Notes: a model not told the origin generated them from the letters alone. DNA of 40,816 nucleotides from Thiotrichales bacterium (GCA_022759035.1 JAEMQD010000117.1:1692-42507), one strand, 5' to 3'; shown: positions 1-8,983, counted from the stretch's first letter. Numbers and translations are program-made.

Positions 1-588
1 GCAAGCGCAAGTTAGTGAAGGAAAAGCGGCGCATTAAGCGCCACTTTTTTCTGAGCAGCAATAAAAAATATTCAGCACCACTATCCGCATATTAACTTAC
101 ATTGGCATGAAATGATTTTATCGGAAATGAATCTTGCCTTTACGCAATACAATGCCGATCTTATGATTGCGGCGCACATGCCGCTCAACCATACAGGACA
201 CGATTGGCAAGAGGTTCGCTTGGCTGTCGTGGTCGCACCCGATCATCCACTAACACAATATACCCACTTATCATTAACCGACTTAACCGAATATACTCAG
301 GTCGTTATTCGTGATAGTGGACAAGGGAACATCGATATCGGCTGGCTGGCTAGCCCAAAACGTTACACAGTAGACCATTTACATACCGCCTATCAACTCG
401 TCCAACAAGGACTTGCCTACGCTTGGCTACCAGAACATCTCATTGAAAAAGATGTAACAAACGGCACATTAGTGCTGCTAAAGTTAGCGGAAGGCGATAT
501 GCAACAAGCACGTCTGCAACTTATTCTTAACCCAAACAAATCGCACGGCGCGGTCATTCTCGCTTTACGCGACCAACTATTAGCGTAA
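1..588 (+). pseudogene. LysR-type regulator remnant (substrate-binding domain), cut by window edge
   Basis: An open frame with an ATG at 112 encodes 158 residues that look like the effector-binding half of a LysR-type regulator, ending in the usual pattern of a GLAYAWLPEHLI stretch near the C-terminus. There is no DNA-binding helix-turn-helix. LysR-like sequence continues upstream of that ATG in the same frame (AAIKNIQHHYPHINLHWHE), but is interrupted by a TGA at 52-54. Further upstream a typical LysR linker (QAQVSEGKAA) is in a different frame at positions 2-31. This implies at least one frameshift near 30-36 plus a stop, so I read it as a decayed gene. Its N-terminal half lies outside the window. 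It converges on sufS and overlaps its 3' end by 9 bases. A sequencing error could explain part of this. Confidence 0.65.
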
Positions 589-1779
589 CATGGCGACAGC
601 CATGTTAACGCCAGCAATTAATTTATGAATATCTTCGGGCGTATTATAAACCGCGAAAGAAGCGCGTACCGTTGCTGGTACATGAAAACGCTGCATCACA
701 GGCTGAGCGCAATGATGACTTGCGCGCAAACAAATTTGCTCATGACCTAACAAGGTCGCAATATCGGAAGGGTGAACCCCATCGACCACAAAAGAAACAA
801 CCGCTTCTTTGTGGGTTGCCGTACCAATAATACGCAGTCCGTCTATGGCCTGTAATTGTGCCGTTGCTAAAGACAACAACGCTTGCTCGTGCGCGATTAT
901 TGCCTCCCAACCTAACGACTGCACAAAAGCAATCGCTGGTTTTAGCGCAATTACCCCTGCAATATTTGGCGTACCTGCCTCAAATTTATAAGGAATCGTA
1001 TTAAACGTCGTTTTTTCTAGCGTCACAGTACGAATCATATCGCCACCACCCATATAGGGCGGCAACTTTTCTAACCATTCGCGCTTACCATACAAAACGC
1101 CAACGCCATTTGGGCCATATAATTTATGTGCAGAAAAAGCTAAAAAATCACAATCCCAGGTTTGAACGTCAATCGGCATATGTGCCACCGCTTGCGCAGC
1201 ATCCACCAAAATAACCATATCAGGACGTAACGCGCGCACCTGTTGAATCAGCAACTGAACTGGATTAATTGTCCCCAAGGCATTTGAAACCGCAGTAAAA
1301 GCGAACACTTTAACATCTGGTGTTAACTGTGCCGCCAAGGTATCAAGGCGCAATTCGCCTGCATCATTTAACCGTATTGCTTTTACGCCAATCCCTTTAT
1401 GCGCCAACAACTGCCAAGGAACGAGGTTAGCATGGTGCTCCATTTCGGTCACCAAAATGCTATCTCCCGCTTGCAATAACTGTCCTAAGCTACTCGCGAC
1501 TAAATTAATCGACTGTGTTGTACCCGTTGTAAAAACAACTTCTTCACGCTCACGTGCATTAATAAAGGTACGCACAGCATCACGTGTCGACTCAAAGTCA
1601 GCCGTTGCTTGTTCGCTCAACGGATACAAGCCGCGATGAATATTTGAATACCCTTGCGCATAAAATTGTTGCGTAGCAGCGATAACCGACTCTGGCTTTT
1701 GTGCGCTACTCGCACTATCTAGCCACACTAAGTCAGGCTGATGATTAAAAATCGGAAACTGCGCACGGATATGCATCAT
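580..1779 (-). CDS. sufS: SufS cysteine desulfurase
   Basis: This PLP enzyme of 399 residues takes sulfur from cysteine and holds it as a persulfide for Fe-S cluster assembly on the SufBCD scaffold. The PLP-binding lysine is seen in SAHKLYGPNG (Lys219) and the persulfide cysteine in ASHHCAQPVM (Cys357), the group II (SufS/CsdA) arrangement. The length is typical. The start ATG overlaps the sufD stop as ATGA, so translation is probably coupled; a second ATG follows directly. It is the last gene of sufBCDS. No sufE, sufU or sufA is nearby, so the usual sulfur-accepting partner must be elsewhere or replaced. The cytosolic location follows from the lack of a signal peptide. Confidence 0.95.
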   Translation of the reverse strand: MMHIRAQFPIFNHQPDLVWLDSASSAQKPESVIAATQQFYAQGYSNIHRGLYPLSEQATADFESTRDAVRTFINAREREEVVFTTGTTQSINLVASSLGQLLQAGDSILVTEMEHHANLVPWQLLAHKGIGVKAIRLNDAGELRLDTLAAQLTPDVKVFAFTAVSNALGTINPVQLLIQQVRALRPDMVILVDAAQAVAHMPIDVQTWDCDFLAFSAHKLYGPNGVGVLYGKREWLEKLPPYMGGGDMIRTVTLEKTTFNTIPYKFEAGTPNIAGVIALKPAIAFVQSLGWEAIIAHEQALLSLATAQLQAIDGLRIIGTATHKEAVVSFVVDGVHPSDIATLLGHEQICLRASHHCAQPVMQRFHVPATVRASFAVYNTPEDIHKLIAGVNMAVAMLR

Positions 1780-3068
1780 ACCACGACCGCCTGTTGTAAT
1801 TTCTGTGCAATCACTTCATGCCACACATCAGCCAATTCTGCTACAGGAACATCTGCTAGTGCAGCCTGTGCAAAAGCAGCAGAAACCAGTAAACGCGCCT
1901 GACTTTCTGGAATACCCCGTGCGCGCAAATAGAAAATTTGCGCTTCGTCCAAATTACCACTCGTCACGCCATGCGTACAGCGAACATCATCAGCATAAAT
2001 CTCTAACTGTGGCTTGCTATTCGCTTGTGCTTGGGGCGACAACAACAGATTATTGGTTGCCATATTGGCATCAGTTTTATCTGCCCCCCTTTCAACATAA
2101 ATGTCGCCATGAAAAACGCCATTTGCCTGACCGCCAATGGCAAAACGGTGCAACTGGCGTGAACGCGCATTCAAACAAGCATGGCGCGTATGCGTACGAA
2201 TGTCATGCGTTTGCTTTCCTAAAGCAACCACCCCAGTAGCCGTATCTGCTTCAGCGTTTTCACCCTGAATAGTGACGGTATATTGTTGACGAGACAAAAT
2301 ACCACCAACAGACAAAGTACGCTGCAACAATCTCGCATCACGCGCCAACGTCGCGTTACGCCACCCAAAATAGTAAGTCGTATCCGCAACATCTTGCCAA
2401 AACAAATGGCAACAGTGTGCATTTTCTGCAATAGACAGTGCGAGCTGACTTAACATCAAGCCTTTTTCTGCCCCTGTAACGACTTCAATAAATGTCGCAG
2501 ACGCATTTTTACCCACAGTAACTTGCAACTGTATCGACTGTACCTGTGATACCCTTTCACCAATAACACAAACAGCAATTGGCTGACTAATTTGCGCATT
2601 TGCTGCAATATTAATCATCGCCCCAGCCGAAACACTCGCGACAGCCAATGCTGAGAGCGCATCATCTGTCTGCCAATCTATGGGCATTAACGCAGACAAC
2701 TGCGTATTAATGGTTAATCCTGCTGGCAAAGCATTTAAGGCTGTCGATAATTCAGGCGCAAACAAGCCATTAACAAAAATCAGCCGTATTGCATTTTCCG
2801 GCAAGCCCGACACAGGGATAATTTCCGAAGTGACGGGGGCTTTTTCCCATTGATAGTTCTGCTTCCACAAATTGGCTAAGCGCGTATATTTCCAATCTTC
2901 GTGGCGAGGCGTTGGCAAAGGCATTTGGGTAAATGCCGCTAGTGCCTCTAAGCGCTTTGCTTCAACTGGCGCCTGACTTGACTGGGTAGACAACCAATTG
3001 GCTATTAAAGCATGCCAGCGTGAGCGAGCATCATCAGCAGCGTTAAGCAGCGGCTGCGATAGCGTCAT
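1776..3068 (-). CDS. sufD: SufD, Fe-S scaffold subunit
   Basis: SufD is a 430-residue beta-helix protein that pairs with SufB and SufC in the SufBC2D scaffold. The C-terminal core has the conserved DDVRCTHGVTSG stretch (Cys364, His366), where the SufD histidine known to matter for cluster formation lies. I place the start at 3068 (MTLSQPLLNAADDARSRW), because a strong AGGAG Shine-Dalgarno sits 7 bases upstream. The frame stays open to 3119, but that would add residues antisense-free of family similarity. The start lies 26 bases inside sufC, so the two are translationally coupled. The gene ends in an ATGA overlap with sufS. Confidence 0.93.
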   Translation of the reverse strand: MTLSQPLLNAADDARSRWHALIANWLSTQSSQAPVEAKRLEALAAFTQMPLPTPRHEDWKYTRLANLWKQNYQWEKAPVTSEIIPVSGLPENAIRLIFVNGLFAPELSTALNALPAGLTINTQLSALMPIDWQTDDALSALAVASVSAGAMINIAANAQISQPIAVCVIGERVSQVQSIQLQVTVGKNASATFIEVVTGAEKGLMLSQLALSIAENAHCCHLFWQDVADTTYYFGWRNATLARDARLLQRTLSVGGILSRQQYTVTIQGENAEADTATGVVALGKQTHDIRTHTRHACLNARSRQLHRFAIGGQANGVFHGDIYVERGADKTDANMATNNLLLSPQAQANSKPQLEIYADDVRCTHGVTSGNLDEAQIFYLRARGIPESQARLLVSAAFAQAALADVPVAELADVWHEVIAQKLQQAVVV

Positions 3069-3792
3069 AACCTTGCTCCTCAATTTGCGCAACCAACTCC
3101 ATGCCACCCGATTTAACAATACGACCTTGATACAAAATGTGAATCACATCTGGCGCAACATACTCCAACAAACGTTGGTAATGCGTGACCAAAACAAAAG
3201 ACCGATCTGGCGAGCGCATCGCATTGACGCCTTGAGCCACCGCTTTTAATGCATCAATATCCAACCCAGAGTCAGTTTCATCAAGAATGCATAAACTTGG
3301 CTCAAGCAACGCCATTTGTAACATATCATTACGCTTTTTCTCGCCGCCAGAAAAGCCAACGTTAACATCACGTGTTAAAAACTCTTGGCGCATGCCCAAT
3401 AAGCTCATTTTTTCTTGCACAAACTGTGAGAACTCAAACATATCCAAGGCTGGCAGCCCTTTTGCTGCGCGTACAGCATTCAATGCTGTCTGCAAAAACA
3501 GTTTATTACTCACTCCTGGAATTTCAACAGGATATTGAAAAGCCAAGAATAATCCCGCTTGTGCACGTGCTTCAGGATCCATCTCCAGCAAATCTTCACC
3601 CTGAAACACAGCGCTACCGCCTGTTACATCATAGTCTTCACGACCAGCTAATACAGAAGCGAGCGAACTCTTACCCGCACCATTCGGTCCCATAATTGCA
3701 TGAACTTCACCAGCTTTAATATTAAGCGTTAATCCACGCAACACTTCCTTATCGGCAACCGTTGCTTGTAAGTTTTCAACTTGTAATAGCAT
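3043..3792 (-). CDS. sufC: SufC, ABC-type ATPase of the Suf scaffold
   Basis: This 249-residue cytosolic ABC ATPase drives conformational change of the SufB-SufD pair rather than transport. The Walker A is GPNGAGKSS (35-43), the signature is FSGGEKKR (147-154), and the Walker B is CILDETDSGLD (168-178), where the DETDSGLDIDAL form is characteristic of SufC. The length matches the family. It lies 59 bases after sufB, with a GGA-containing ribosome site before the ATG, and overlaps sufD. No membrane partner gene is present, as expected. Confidence 0.96.
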   Translation of the reverse strand: MLLQVENLQATVADKEVLRGLTLNIKAGEVHAIMGPNGAGKSSLASVLAGREDYDVTGGSAVFQGEDLLEMDPEARAQAGLFLAFQYPVEIPGVSNKLFLQTALNAVRAAKGLPALDMFEFSQFVQEKMSLLGMRQEFLTRDVNVGFSGGEKKRNDMLQMALLEPSLCILDETDSGLDIDALKAVAQGVNAMRSPDRSFVLVTHYQRLLEYVAPDVIHILYQGRIVKSGGMELVAQIEEQGYDAIAAAA

Positions 3793-3851
3793 TATTATTC
3801 CTTAAATAATCTATAAAACCGTCACGAAAGACAATCTAGGCGAAATAGGTG

Positions 3852-5330
3852 TTAGCCTACACTGCCTTCTAAGCTAATAGCCAGTAACTTTTCAGCTTCC
3901 ACCGCAAACTCCAATGGCAACTTCTGAAACACCTCTTTACAGAAACCATTCACAATCATCGAAATCGCATCCTCTTCACGAATGCCACGTTGCGCACAAT
4001 AAAATAACTGATCTTCACCGACATTGGATGTTGTCGCCTCATGCTCTACTTGTGCCGTCGCATTTTGTACTTCTAAGTAAGGAAAAGTATGCGCACCGCA
4101 TTGCTTACCAATTAGCATAGAGTCACACTGGGTAAAGTTTCTTGCCCCTTCAGCTGTCGGTAAAATCTTTACCAAACCACGATAGACATTTTCACTTTTA
4201 CCCGCACTAATGCCCTTAGAGATAATCGTACTTTTGGTACGCTTACCAATATGAATCATCTTCGTGCCCGTATCTGCTTGTTGACGACGGTTAGTTAACG
4301 CAACCGAATAAAACTCACCAACACTATCGTCACCTTCTAAAATACAACTTGGATATTTCCAAGTAATGGCCGACCCTGTTTCTGCCTGAGTCCAAGATAA
4401 CTTACTACGCGCACCTTTACAGACGCCACGCTTCGTAACGAAGTTTAAAATGCCCCCTTCACAGTTATCATCGCCAGGATACCAGTTTTGCACCGTCGAA
4501 TACTTTACTTCCGCATCGGCATGAACAATCACTTCAACGACCGCAGCATGTAATTGATAACTATCACGAACAGGTGCAGAGCACCCTTCAATATAGCTCA
4601 CCGAACTCCCTTCATCGGCAATCACAATCGTGCGTTCAAACTGACCTGTTTTGGCTTCATTAATACGAAAATAGGTGGATAAAGGCACAGGGCAAGAAAC
4701 CCCTTTAGGAATATAAACAAACGTACCATCCGAAGCCACCGCTGCATTTAAACAAGCGAAAAAATTGTCATGATGTGGCACGACTGTGCCTAAATATTGT
4801 TGCACCAATGCTGGATAATGTTGCACTGCTTCTGAAAAAGAACAAAAAATGACACCATGCTTCTCCAACAAAGCGCGCGACTTAGTCGTTGACACAGAGA
4901 CAGAATCAAAAATCGCATCGACCGCAATTTCAGCCTCTTCGCCCTCAGCACCTAAATGAATCCCCAACGCAGCAAAAGCTTTTGCCACTTCTGGATCAAT
5001 TTCTGGTTCAGACACAGCTCCCGCGCTTGCGCAAGCTTCATTAGCACAATTGCCACACTGTGGCGCCGAGTAGTAACTATAATCTTGATAGTCTAATGGT
5101 TGATATTCGGCTTTCGCCCAATGGGGTTCTGGCAAGGTTAACCAATGCGCATAAGCAGCCAAACGAAAGTCCAACATCCATTGCGGTTCGTTCTTCTTCG
5201 CTGATATGGCGCGCACAACTGATTCCGTTAAGCCCTTAGCAAAGGTTTCCACCGCTGTTTTAGTAAAAAAACCTTCTTTATAGGTAGACTGCGCCCCTAA
5301 CAAGTCAACAATTTCAACTTGTGTTTGCAC
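3852..5330 (-). CDS. sufB: SufB, Fe-S cluster scaffold
   Basis: SufB is the main scaffold on which Fe-S clusters are built by SufBC2D. The 492-residue protein resembles the enteric form closely, including an N-terminal cysteine-rich stretch ([12 protein letters not shown], about residues 90-101), the IEGCSAP site (Cys250) and FTQCDSM (Cys402), which correspond to the sulfur-accepting and cluster-building cysteines of the E. coli protein. The start is a GTG at 5330 supported by a GAGGAG ribosome site 7 bases upstream. It is the first gene of sufBCDS. Regulation is probably by IscR, because a palindromic IscR-type box lies 32 bases upstream of the start codon. Confidence 0.96.
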   Translation of the reverse strand: MQTQVEIVDLLGAQSTYKEGFFTKTAVETFAKGLTESVVRAISAKKNEPQWMLDFRLAAYAHWLTLPEPHWAKAEYQPLDYQDYSYYSAPQCGNCANEACASAGAVSEPEIDPEVAKAFAALGIHLGAEGEEAEIAVDAIFDSVSVSTTKSRALLEKHGVIFCSFSEAVQHYPALVQQYLGTVVPHHDNFFACLNAAVASDGTFVYIPKGVSCPVPLSTYFRINEAKTGQFERTIVIADEGSSVSYIEGCSAPVRDSYQLHAAVVEVIVHADAEVKYSTVQNWYPGDDNCEGGILNFVTKRGVCKGARSKLSWTQAETGSAITWKYPSCILEGDDSVGEFYSVALTNRRQQADTGTKMIHIGKRTKSTIISKGISAGKSENVYRGLVKILPTAEGARNFTQCDSMLIGKQCGAHTFPYLEVQNATAQVEHEATTSNVGEDQLFYCAQRGIREEDAISMIVNGFCKEVFQKLPLEFAVEAEKLLAISLEGSVG

Positions 5331-5361
5331 CGATCAACTCCTCAACTAAAATCTCGCCTTA

Positions 5362-5386
5362 ATAGTTGACTATTCTAGTCAACTAT
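5362..5386 (-). promoter_or_regulatory. IscR-type binding box in the sufB promoter
   Basis: A perfect inverted repeat, arms TTAATAGTTGACTA (5359-5372) and TAGTCAACTATTAA (5376-5389) around a 3-base centre, lies just upstream of sufB. The inner 25 bases match the E. coli type 1 IscR consensus (from memory) at 24 of 25 positions. A possible promoter (TGGACT, 18-base spacer, TAGAAT, read on the minus strand) would have its -10 inside the box, fitting repression. A related box precedes iscR at 33250-33274. Confidence 0.85.
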
Positions 5387-5405
5387 TAACCCAAAAGTCC
5401 AGTTT

Positions 5406-6308
5406 TTACTGATTTTTCACACATAAATTAATCGCCTTAGCTTGATCTAACAACCAAGCTGGGTAACCGCCCGCATAACTTGGGTGTCCTAAAGGATCGG
5501 TAAGCGCTTCCTGTAAATTCGGTGCAACCGCTTTTACCCACTGCAAAGACTTAGCCTCTATTTGGGGTTCACGTAACACGCACTTAACCATCCCCTGACG
5601 TAATGACTGCTCTAATAACGCGACTGAACCCGCACCAATCGACTGTTCTGGCGTACGTTGCACCATACCACCTTGCGTTAAACCGTAATGGCGAAAATAA
5701 TAACGCCAAGCATCGTGCATAACTAACAATGGCGATTCTTTCGCCGTCACAAGCAATGCCCGCGCCTCAGCATCTGCCCGTTGAATTTCAGCCAAAAGTG
5801 TCACAGCATTCTGTTGATATTGCGCGGCATGTTGCGGGTCTTGAATAATCAAAGCATCACGTACATTCTCAACATACGCCTGCATCACCGTTGGATCTAG
5901 CCACAAATGCATATCCCAAGCACCATGCACATGTTCATGGTCAACTTGTTTTACTTTTGCTTGTTGCAGTGCAGTTGCAGGCAAAAACTGAACACCCTCG
6001 GTGTCCGCCATTGCGATTGCGGTTTTGCGCAATGGTGTTATTGAACCAACTAGCCAAGTTTCAAAATCCGAACCCACCCACAAAACCAAATCTGCTTTTT
6101 CCAGCGCAGCACGTTGCGAGGGCAATAAACTCATACCATGAGGCGATTGCTTACCATCTACCAGTAAGTTAGTACTGCCCAAACCACCCGCAAGCAAAGC
6201 ATCACTAATCATCCCTAACGGAGGAATCGTAGCCACGACAACAACAGCATGAAGCGTACCTGAAAATAATGCTGCCGCAATTGTTAGAACTCTGGCAAAA
6301 TAATGCAT
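5406..6308 (-). CDS. znuA: ZnuA, periplasmic zinc-binding protein
   Basis: This 300-residue substrate-binding protein captures zinc in the periplasm for the ZnuBC transporter. A signal peptide occupies about residues 1-21. Three histidines in the expected family positions are visible: SPHGMSL (His57), DMHLWLDP (His134) and VMHDAW (His198). The charged loop before the second ligand is short (VDHEHVHGAWD), with only a few histidines, unlike the long His-rich loop of enteric ZnuA. A GAGGT ribosome site is 7 bases before the ATG. It is transcribed divergently from znuCB across a 177-base region rich in inverted repeats. A manganese-binding homologue is possible, but the divergent ZnuCB and the His loop favour zinc. 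Confidence 0.88.
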   Translation of the reverse strand: MHYFARVLTIAAALFSGTLHAVVVVATIPPLGMISDALLAGGLGSTNLLVDGKQSPHGMSLLPSQRAALEKADLVLWVGSDFETWLVGSITPLRKTAIAMADTEGVQFLPATALQQAKVKQVDHEHVHGAWDMHLWLDPTVMQAYVENVRDALIIQDPQHAAQYQQNAVTLLAEIQRADAEARALLVTAKESPLLVMHDAWRYYFRHYGLTQGGMVQRTPEQSIGAGSVALLEQSLRQGMVKCVLREPQIEAKSLQWVKAVAPNLQEALTDPLGHPSYAGGYPAWLLDQAKAINLCVKNQ

Positions 6309-6342
6309 CTGGACACCTCTAAAAACCTAATGGGTAGGAAGT

Positions 6343-6401
6343 CTGAAGGAAGGGGTTGCGAAAAATAACATGTAACGCATTGATAACCCCCCTTCCTTCA
6401 G
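6343..6401. repeat. 13-bp inverted repeat flanking the likely znuA control region
   Basis: CTGAAGGAAGGGG at 6343-6355 is mirrored by CCCCTTCCTTCAG at 6389-6401, and the arms extend with TT/AA after two extra C residues. About 33 bases lie between. The AT-rich loop contains AAAATAACATGTAAC and could hold the znuA promoter or a Zur site, though no good Zur consensus is visible. In RNA it would form a long stem in the znuA leader. Confidence 0.6.
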
Positions 6402-6421
6402 CCAAAAAATAAAATTGGGAA

Positions 6422-6453
6422 CGCTAAAAACGAGCGAAGCGAGGTTTTTAGCG
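6422..6453. repeat. 10-bp perfect hairpin between znuA and znuC
   Basis: CGCTAAAAAC (6422-6431) pairs perfectly with GTTTTTAGCG (6444-6453) around a 12-base loop GAGCGAAGCGAG. It lies in the leader side of znuC, 33 bases before its ATG. It could be a dispersed palindromic repeat, a terminator for transcripts entering from the znuA side, or a regulatory stem; the sequence does not decide. Confidence 0.6.
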
Positions 6454-6485
6454 GTTTTCATCTATGTAGCAACCTTTAAAAGAAA

Positions 6486-7223
6486 ATGAATGACATGCAA
6501 GACAAAGATTATCCCCCGCTGATCACAGCCAGTCAAATAACGCATTCATTCACCCAACAAAAACTGCTTGACCAAATTGATCTATCCATTCACGCCAACG
6601 AATACACAACAATTATTGGCCTCAATGGCTCAGGAAAATCGACACTGTTACGCATCTTATTAAAGCTACTGCCCTGTCACCAAGGCACAATAACACATGC
6701 TGCACACTTACGTATTGGCTATGTACCACAACGCTGGCTTAGCGATGGACAACTTCCTATTACCGTCTATGCTTTTCTTATGCTCAACCTACCTAAAGGG
6801 TGCACCACCAACTTAATCGATCAGCAAATTGAACGCTGGCAATTAAATGCCTTTGCCTATCAATCAATTCACACCCTGTCAGGCGGCCAGTGGCAAAGAC
6901 TATTGCTGGCACGAGCACTCATGAGCGACCCGCAATTACTCGCTTTGGACGAACCCACCCAAGGATTGGATTTACAATCACAACATGACTTTTACCAACA
7001 GATTGCCCAACTACACAAACAAGGCACAAGCATCCTGATGATCTCGCACGATCTCGCACATGCCATGAGTTATAGCCAACGCATCGTTGCCTTAGCAGAA
7101 GGACAGATTTGCTGTCAGGGAAAACCGCACGAACTACTGAACAACCCCAACTATCAGCAACGTTTCGTTTGCGCCCATCAAGACAACATTACCACTCACA
7201 CTTGCTGCGGAAACCACACCTAA
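6486..7223 (+). CDS. znuC: ZnuC, zinc ABC transporter ATPase
   Basis: This 245-residue ATPase energises zinc import with ZnuB. The Walker A is GLNGSGKST (45-53), the signature LSGGQWQR (131-138) and the Walker B LLALDEPTQGLD (151-162), followed by the H-loop ISHDLAHAM. The C-terminus is rich in His and Cys (CAHQDNITTHTCCGNHT), a possible metal-sensing tail. The ribosome site is weak (AAAAGAAA). The stop codon overlaps the znuB start by one base (TAATG). The order znuA | znuCB is the usual one. Confidence 0.93.
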   Translation: MNDMQDKDYPPLITASQITHSFTQQKLLDQIDLSIHANEYTTIIGLNGSGKSTLLRILLKLLPCHQGTITHAAHLRIGYVPQRWLSDGQLPITVYAFLMLNLPKGCTTNLIDQQIERWQLNAFAYQSIHTLSGGQWQRLLLARALMSDPQLLALDEPTQGLDLQSQHDFYQQIAQLHKQGTSILMISHDLAHAMSYSQRIVALAEGQICCQGKPHELLNNPNYQQRFVCAHQDNITTHTCCGNHT

Positions 7224-8008
7224 TGCCCGAATTTATGCTACTTGCCCTTATTGGCGGCACCTTAACCACACTCATGACAGCACCCGTCGGCGCCTTCATG
7301 CTCTGGCGCCGAATGGCTTACTTTGGTGATGCATTAGCACATACCACCTTATTGGGCATGGGTCTAGGTATTTGGCTACAAATGCCACTACATCTGAGTA
7401 TGATCATGATCAGCCTTATTGTAGCGATCAGCATTACCTTACTGCATCAACGACATAACACAAGCACAGACACGTTGCTTGCTATCGCGGCACATAGCAG
7501 TTTAGGACTCGGGATGATTGTTATCGCACTCCTACCAGAAGCACGGATTGACTTAATGGGATACTTATTTGGCGACCTACTCAGTCTCACAACACAAGAT
7601 ATTATCCTGCTGGCACTAACTAACTTGTTTGTTATCACAATCATTTATAAAAAATGGCGCGCTTTATTGCTCAACACAATCAACCCAGACTTGGCAACCT
7701 TAGCTGGACACAATAATCAGCAGATTAACTTATTACTCGCACTACTGATTGCAGTCGTCGTAGCAATCAGCATCAAGCTTGTTGGCGCGCTGTTAATGAC
7801 AGCGCTTCTCATTACCCCAGCAGCCACAGCTCGACCTTTTAGTAGAACGCCTTTTGGCATGATTGTAGGGGCAGTCATCATCGGCCAACTAGGTATCTTC
7901 GCTGGCTTAAGTCTTTCATGGTATTACGATTTACCTGTCGCACCCAGCATTGTCAGCTTTCTTTTTGCCACTTTTTTACTCAGCCGCGCATTACCCAACA
8001 GAAAATAG
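7223..8008 (+). CDS. znuB: ZnuB, zinc ABC transporter permease
   Basis: ZnuB is an integral membrane protein of 261 residues with about eight or nine hydrophobic helices, of the ABC-3 permease family. The family-typical AYFGDALAHTTLLGMG stretch near residue 35 and the IKLVGALLMTALLITPAATAR loop near residue 200 are visible. I place the start at the ATG overlapping the znuC stop (TAATG); an ATG four codons later is the alternative. The gene ends 2 bases before the stop codon of a convergent peptidase gene. Confidence 0.92.
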   Translation: MPEFMLLALIGGTLTTLMTAPVGAFMLWRRMAYFGDALAHTTLLGMGLGIWLQMPLHLSMIMISLIVAISITLLHQRHNTSTDTLLAIAAHSSLGLGMIVIALLPEARIDLMGYLFGDLLSLTTQDIILLALTNLFVITIIYKKWRALLLNTINPDLATLAGHNNQQINLLLALLIAVVVAISIKLVGALLMTALLITPAATARPFSRTPFGMIVGAVIIGQLGIFAGLSLSWYYDLPVAPSIVSFLFATFLLSRALPNRK

Positions 8009-8010
8009 CC

Positions 8011-8841
8011 TTACAAAGCTGGCGGTTGTGCTGTGGCAACAAGTTTGGCCGCATCTACTTGCACATCAAACCAACTCATTCCCCAATGCAAATGTGGTCC
8101 AGTTGCGCGCCCCGTTTTACCAACGTGACCGATTAGCTGCCCGCGAACAACGTGCTCACCATTATGTACATCAATTTCAGACAAGTGTACATAAATTGAC
8201 TTCAATCCCATACCATGGTCCAACATCATCGTTTTCCCAGTCAAAACCATATCAGGATTAACCAACACCACCTGAGCATCTGCAGGTGCATATACAGGCG
8301 TACCGATTGGCGCGGCGATATCCACACCAAAATGGGGGCGACGTGGTTGGCCATTTAAAATACGCTGAGAACCATAAACACCACTAATGCGTCCAGAAAC
8401 TGGCCAGTCTAATGGCAAAGCGGGATGTACAGTGTTTTCGCGTTTTAAACGAACCTGGGCAATCTCTTTGTTATTTTCTATAATCTTGGCAACTTCTTGA
8501 GGATTCGGATTGACTTTATTATTTGGCAACCCATTAATGTGCTGAATATCATAACTACGTGCAACAACGGCATGGACAATTTCATGCACCTTACCAGTAC
8601 CATCTTGCCAGCGAAAAGTTAACGATGAAGCATCACGATCTATACCGAATAACGACTCACCATCATCATTAATGATAAGCGCTTTATCATTAACCCATGC
8701 TTTCTTCGCATGAAGCGATGCAATACCGACGACACTACCCTGCACAAAATCACCATAAACAACCGTAAACGGTAGTTCTTGCGCGAAAGCAGCCATCGAA
8801 ATAGCCATCGAAACCAACAACGTCACCCATGACTTCTTCAT
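8011..8841 (-). CDS. M23-family periplasmic peptidase
   Basis: This 276-residue secreted protein has a signal peptide (residues 1-20, cut after AAFA) and a C-terminal LytM/peptidase M23 domain. The zinc ligands are seen as HFGVD (His170, Asp174) and HLHWG (His250, His252), with a further His219 in YVHLS. The family hydrolyses peptide bridges in peptidoglycan. The N-terminal 100 residues look like the beta-rich domain common in gammaproteobacterial M23 proteins. I chose the ATG at 8841, which has AAGGTG 7 bases upstream. A longer reading frame to 9057 only translates the antisense of tRNA genes. Unlike regulators such as EnvC or NlpD, the active-site residues are intact. Confidence 0.9.
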   Translation of the reverse strand: MKKSWVTLLVSMAISMAAFAQELPFTVVYGDFVQGSVVGIASLHAKKAWVNDKALIINDDGESLFGIDRDASSLTFRWQDGTGKVHEIVHAVVARSYDIQHINGLPNNKVNPNPQEVAKIIENNKEIAQVRLKRENTVHPALPLDWPVSGRISGVYGSQRILNGQPRRPHFGVDIAAPIGTPVYAPADAQVVLVNPDMVLTGKTMMLDHGMGLKSIYVHLSEIDVHNGEHVVRGQLIGHVGKTGRATGPHLHWGMSWFDVQVDAAKLVATAQPPAL

Positions 8842-8871
8842 ACCAAGCACCTTATCCAAGACATAAAGCAA

Positions 8872-8899
8872 AAAAGGCAACACTTTCGTGTTGCCTTTA
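8872..8899 (-). terminator. Rho-independent terminator of the tRNA-Val/Asp operon
   Basis: Read on the minus strand, GGCAACAC, loop GAAA, GTGTTGCC is followed by TTTTTT. It begins a few bases after the CCA end of tRNA-Asp and lies before the M23 peptidase gene, so it separates the two units. Confidence 0.88.
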
Positions 8900-8902
8900 A
8901 TT

Positions 8903-8979
8903 TGGCGCAGCGGACGGGACTCGAACCCGCGACCCTCGGCGTGACAGGCCGATATTCTAACCGACTGAACTACCGCTGC
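8903..8979 (-). tRNA. tRNA-Asp (GTC)
   Basis: The 77-base cloverleaf has acceptor arms GCAGCGG and CCGCTGC, the D-loop GTAGTTCAGTCGGTTAGAA, anticodon loop CTGTCAC giving anticodon GTC, and the T-arm GCGGGTTCGAGTCCCGT. The CCA end is encoded. It lies 4 bases downstream of tRNA-Val. Confidence 0.97.
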
Positions 8980-8983
8980 AATT

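Noticed and set aside
6362-6386. Possible Zur box in the znuA-znuC region
   Set aside because: The AT-rich segment with AACATGTAA is not a convincing palindrome and does not match the gammaproteobacterial Zur consensus as I know it.
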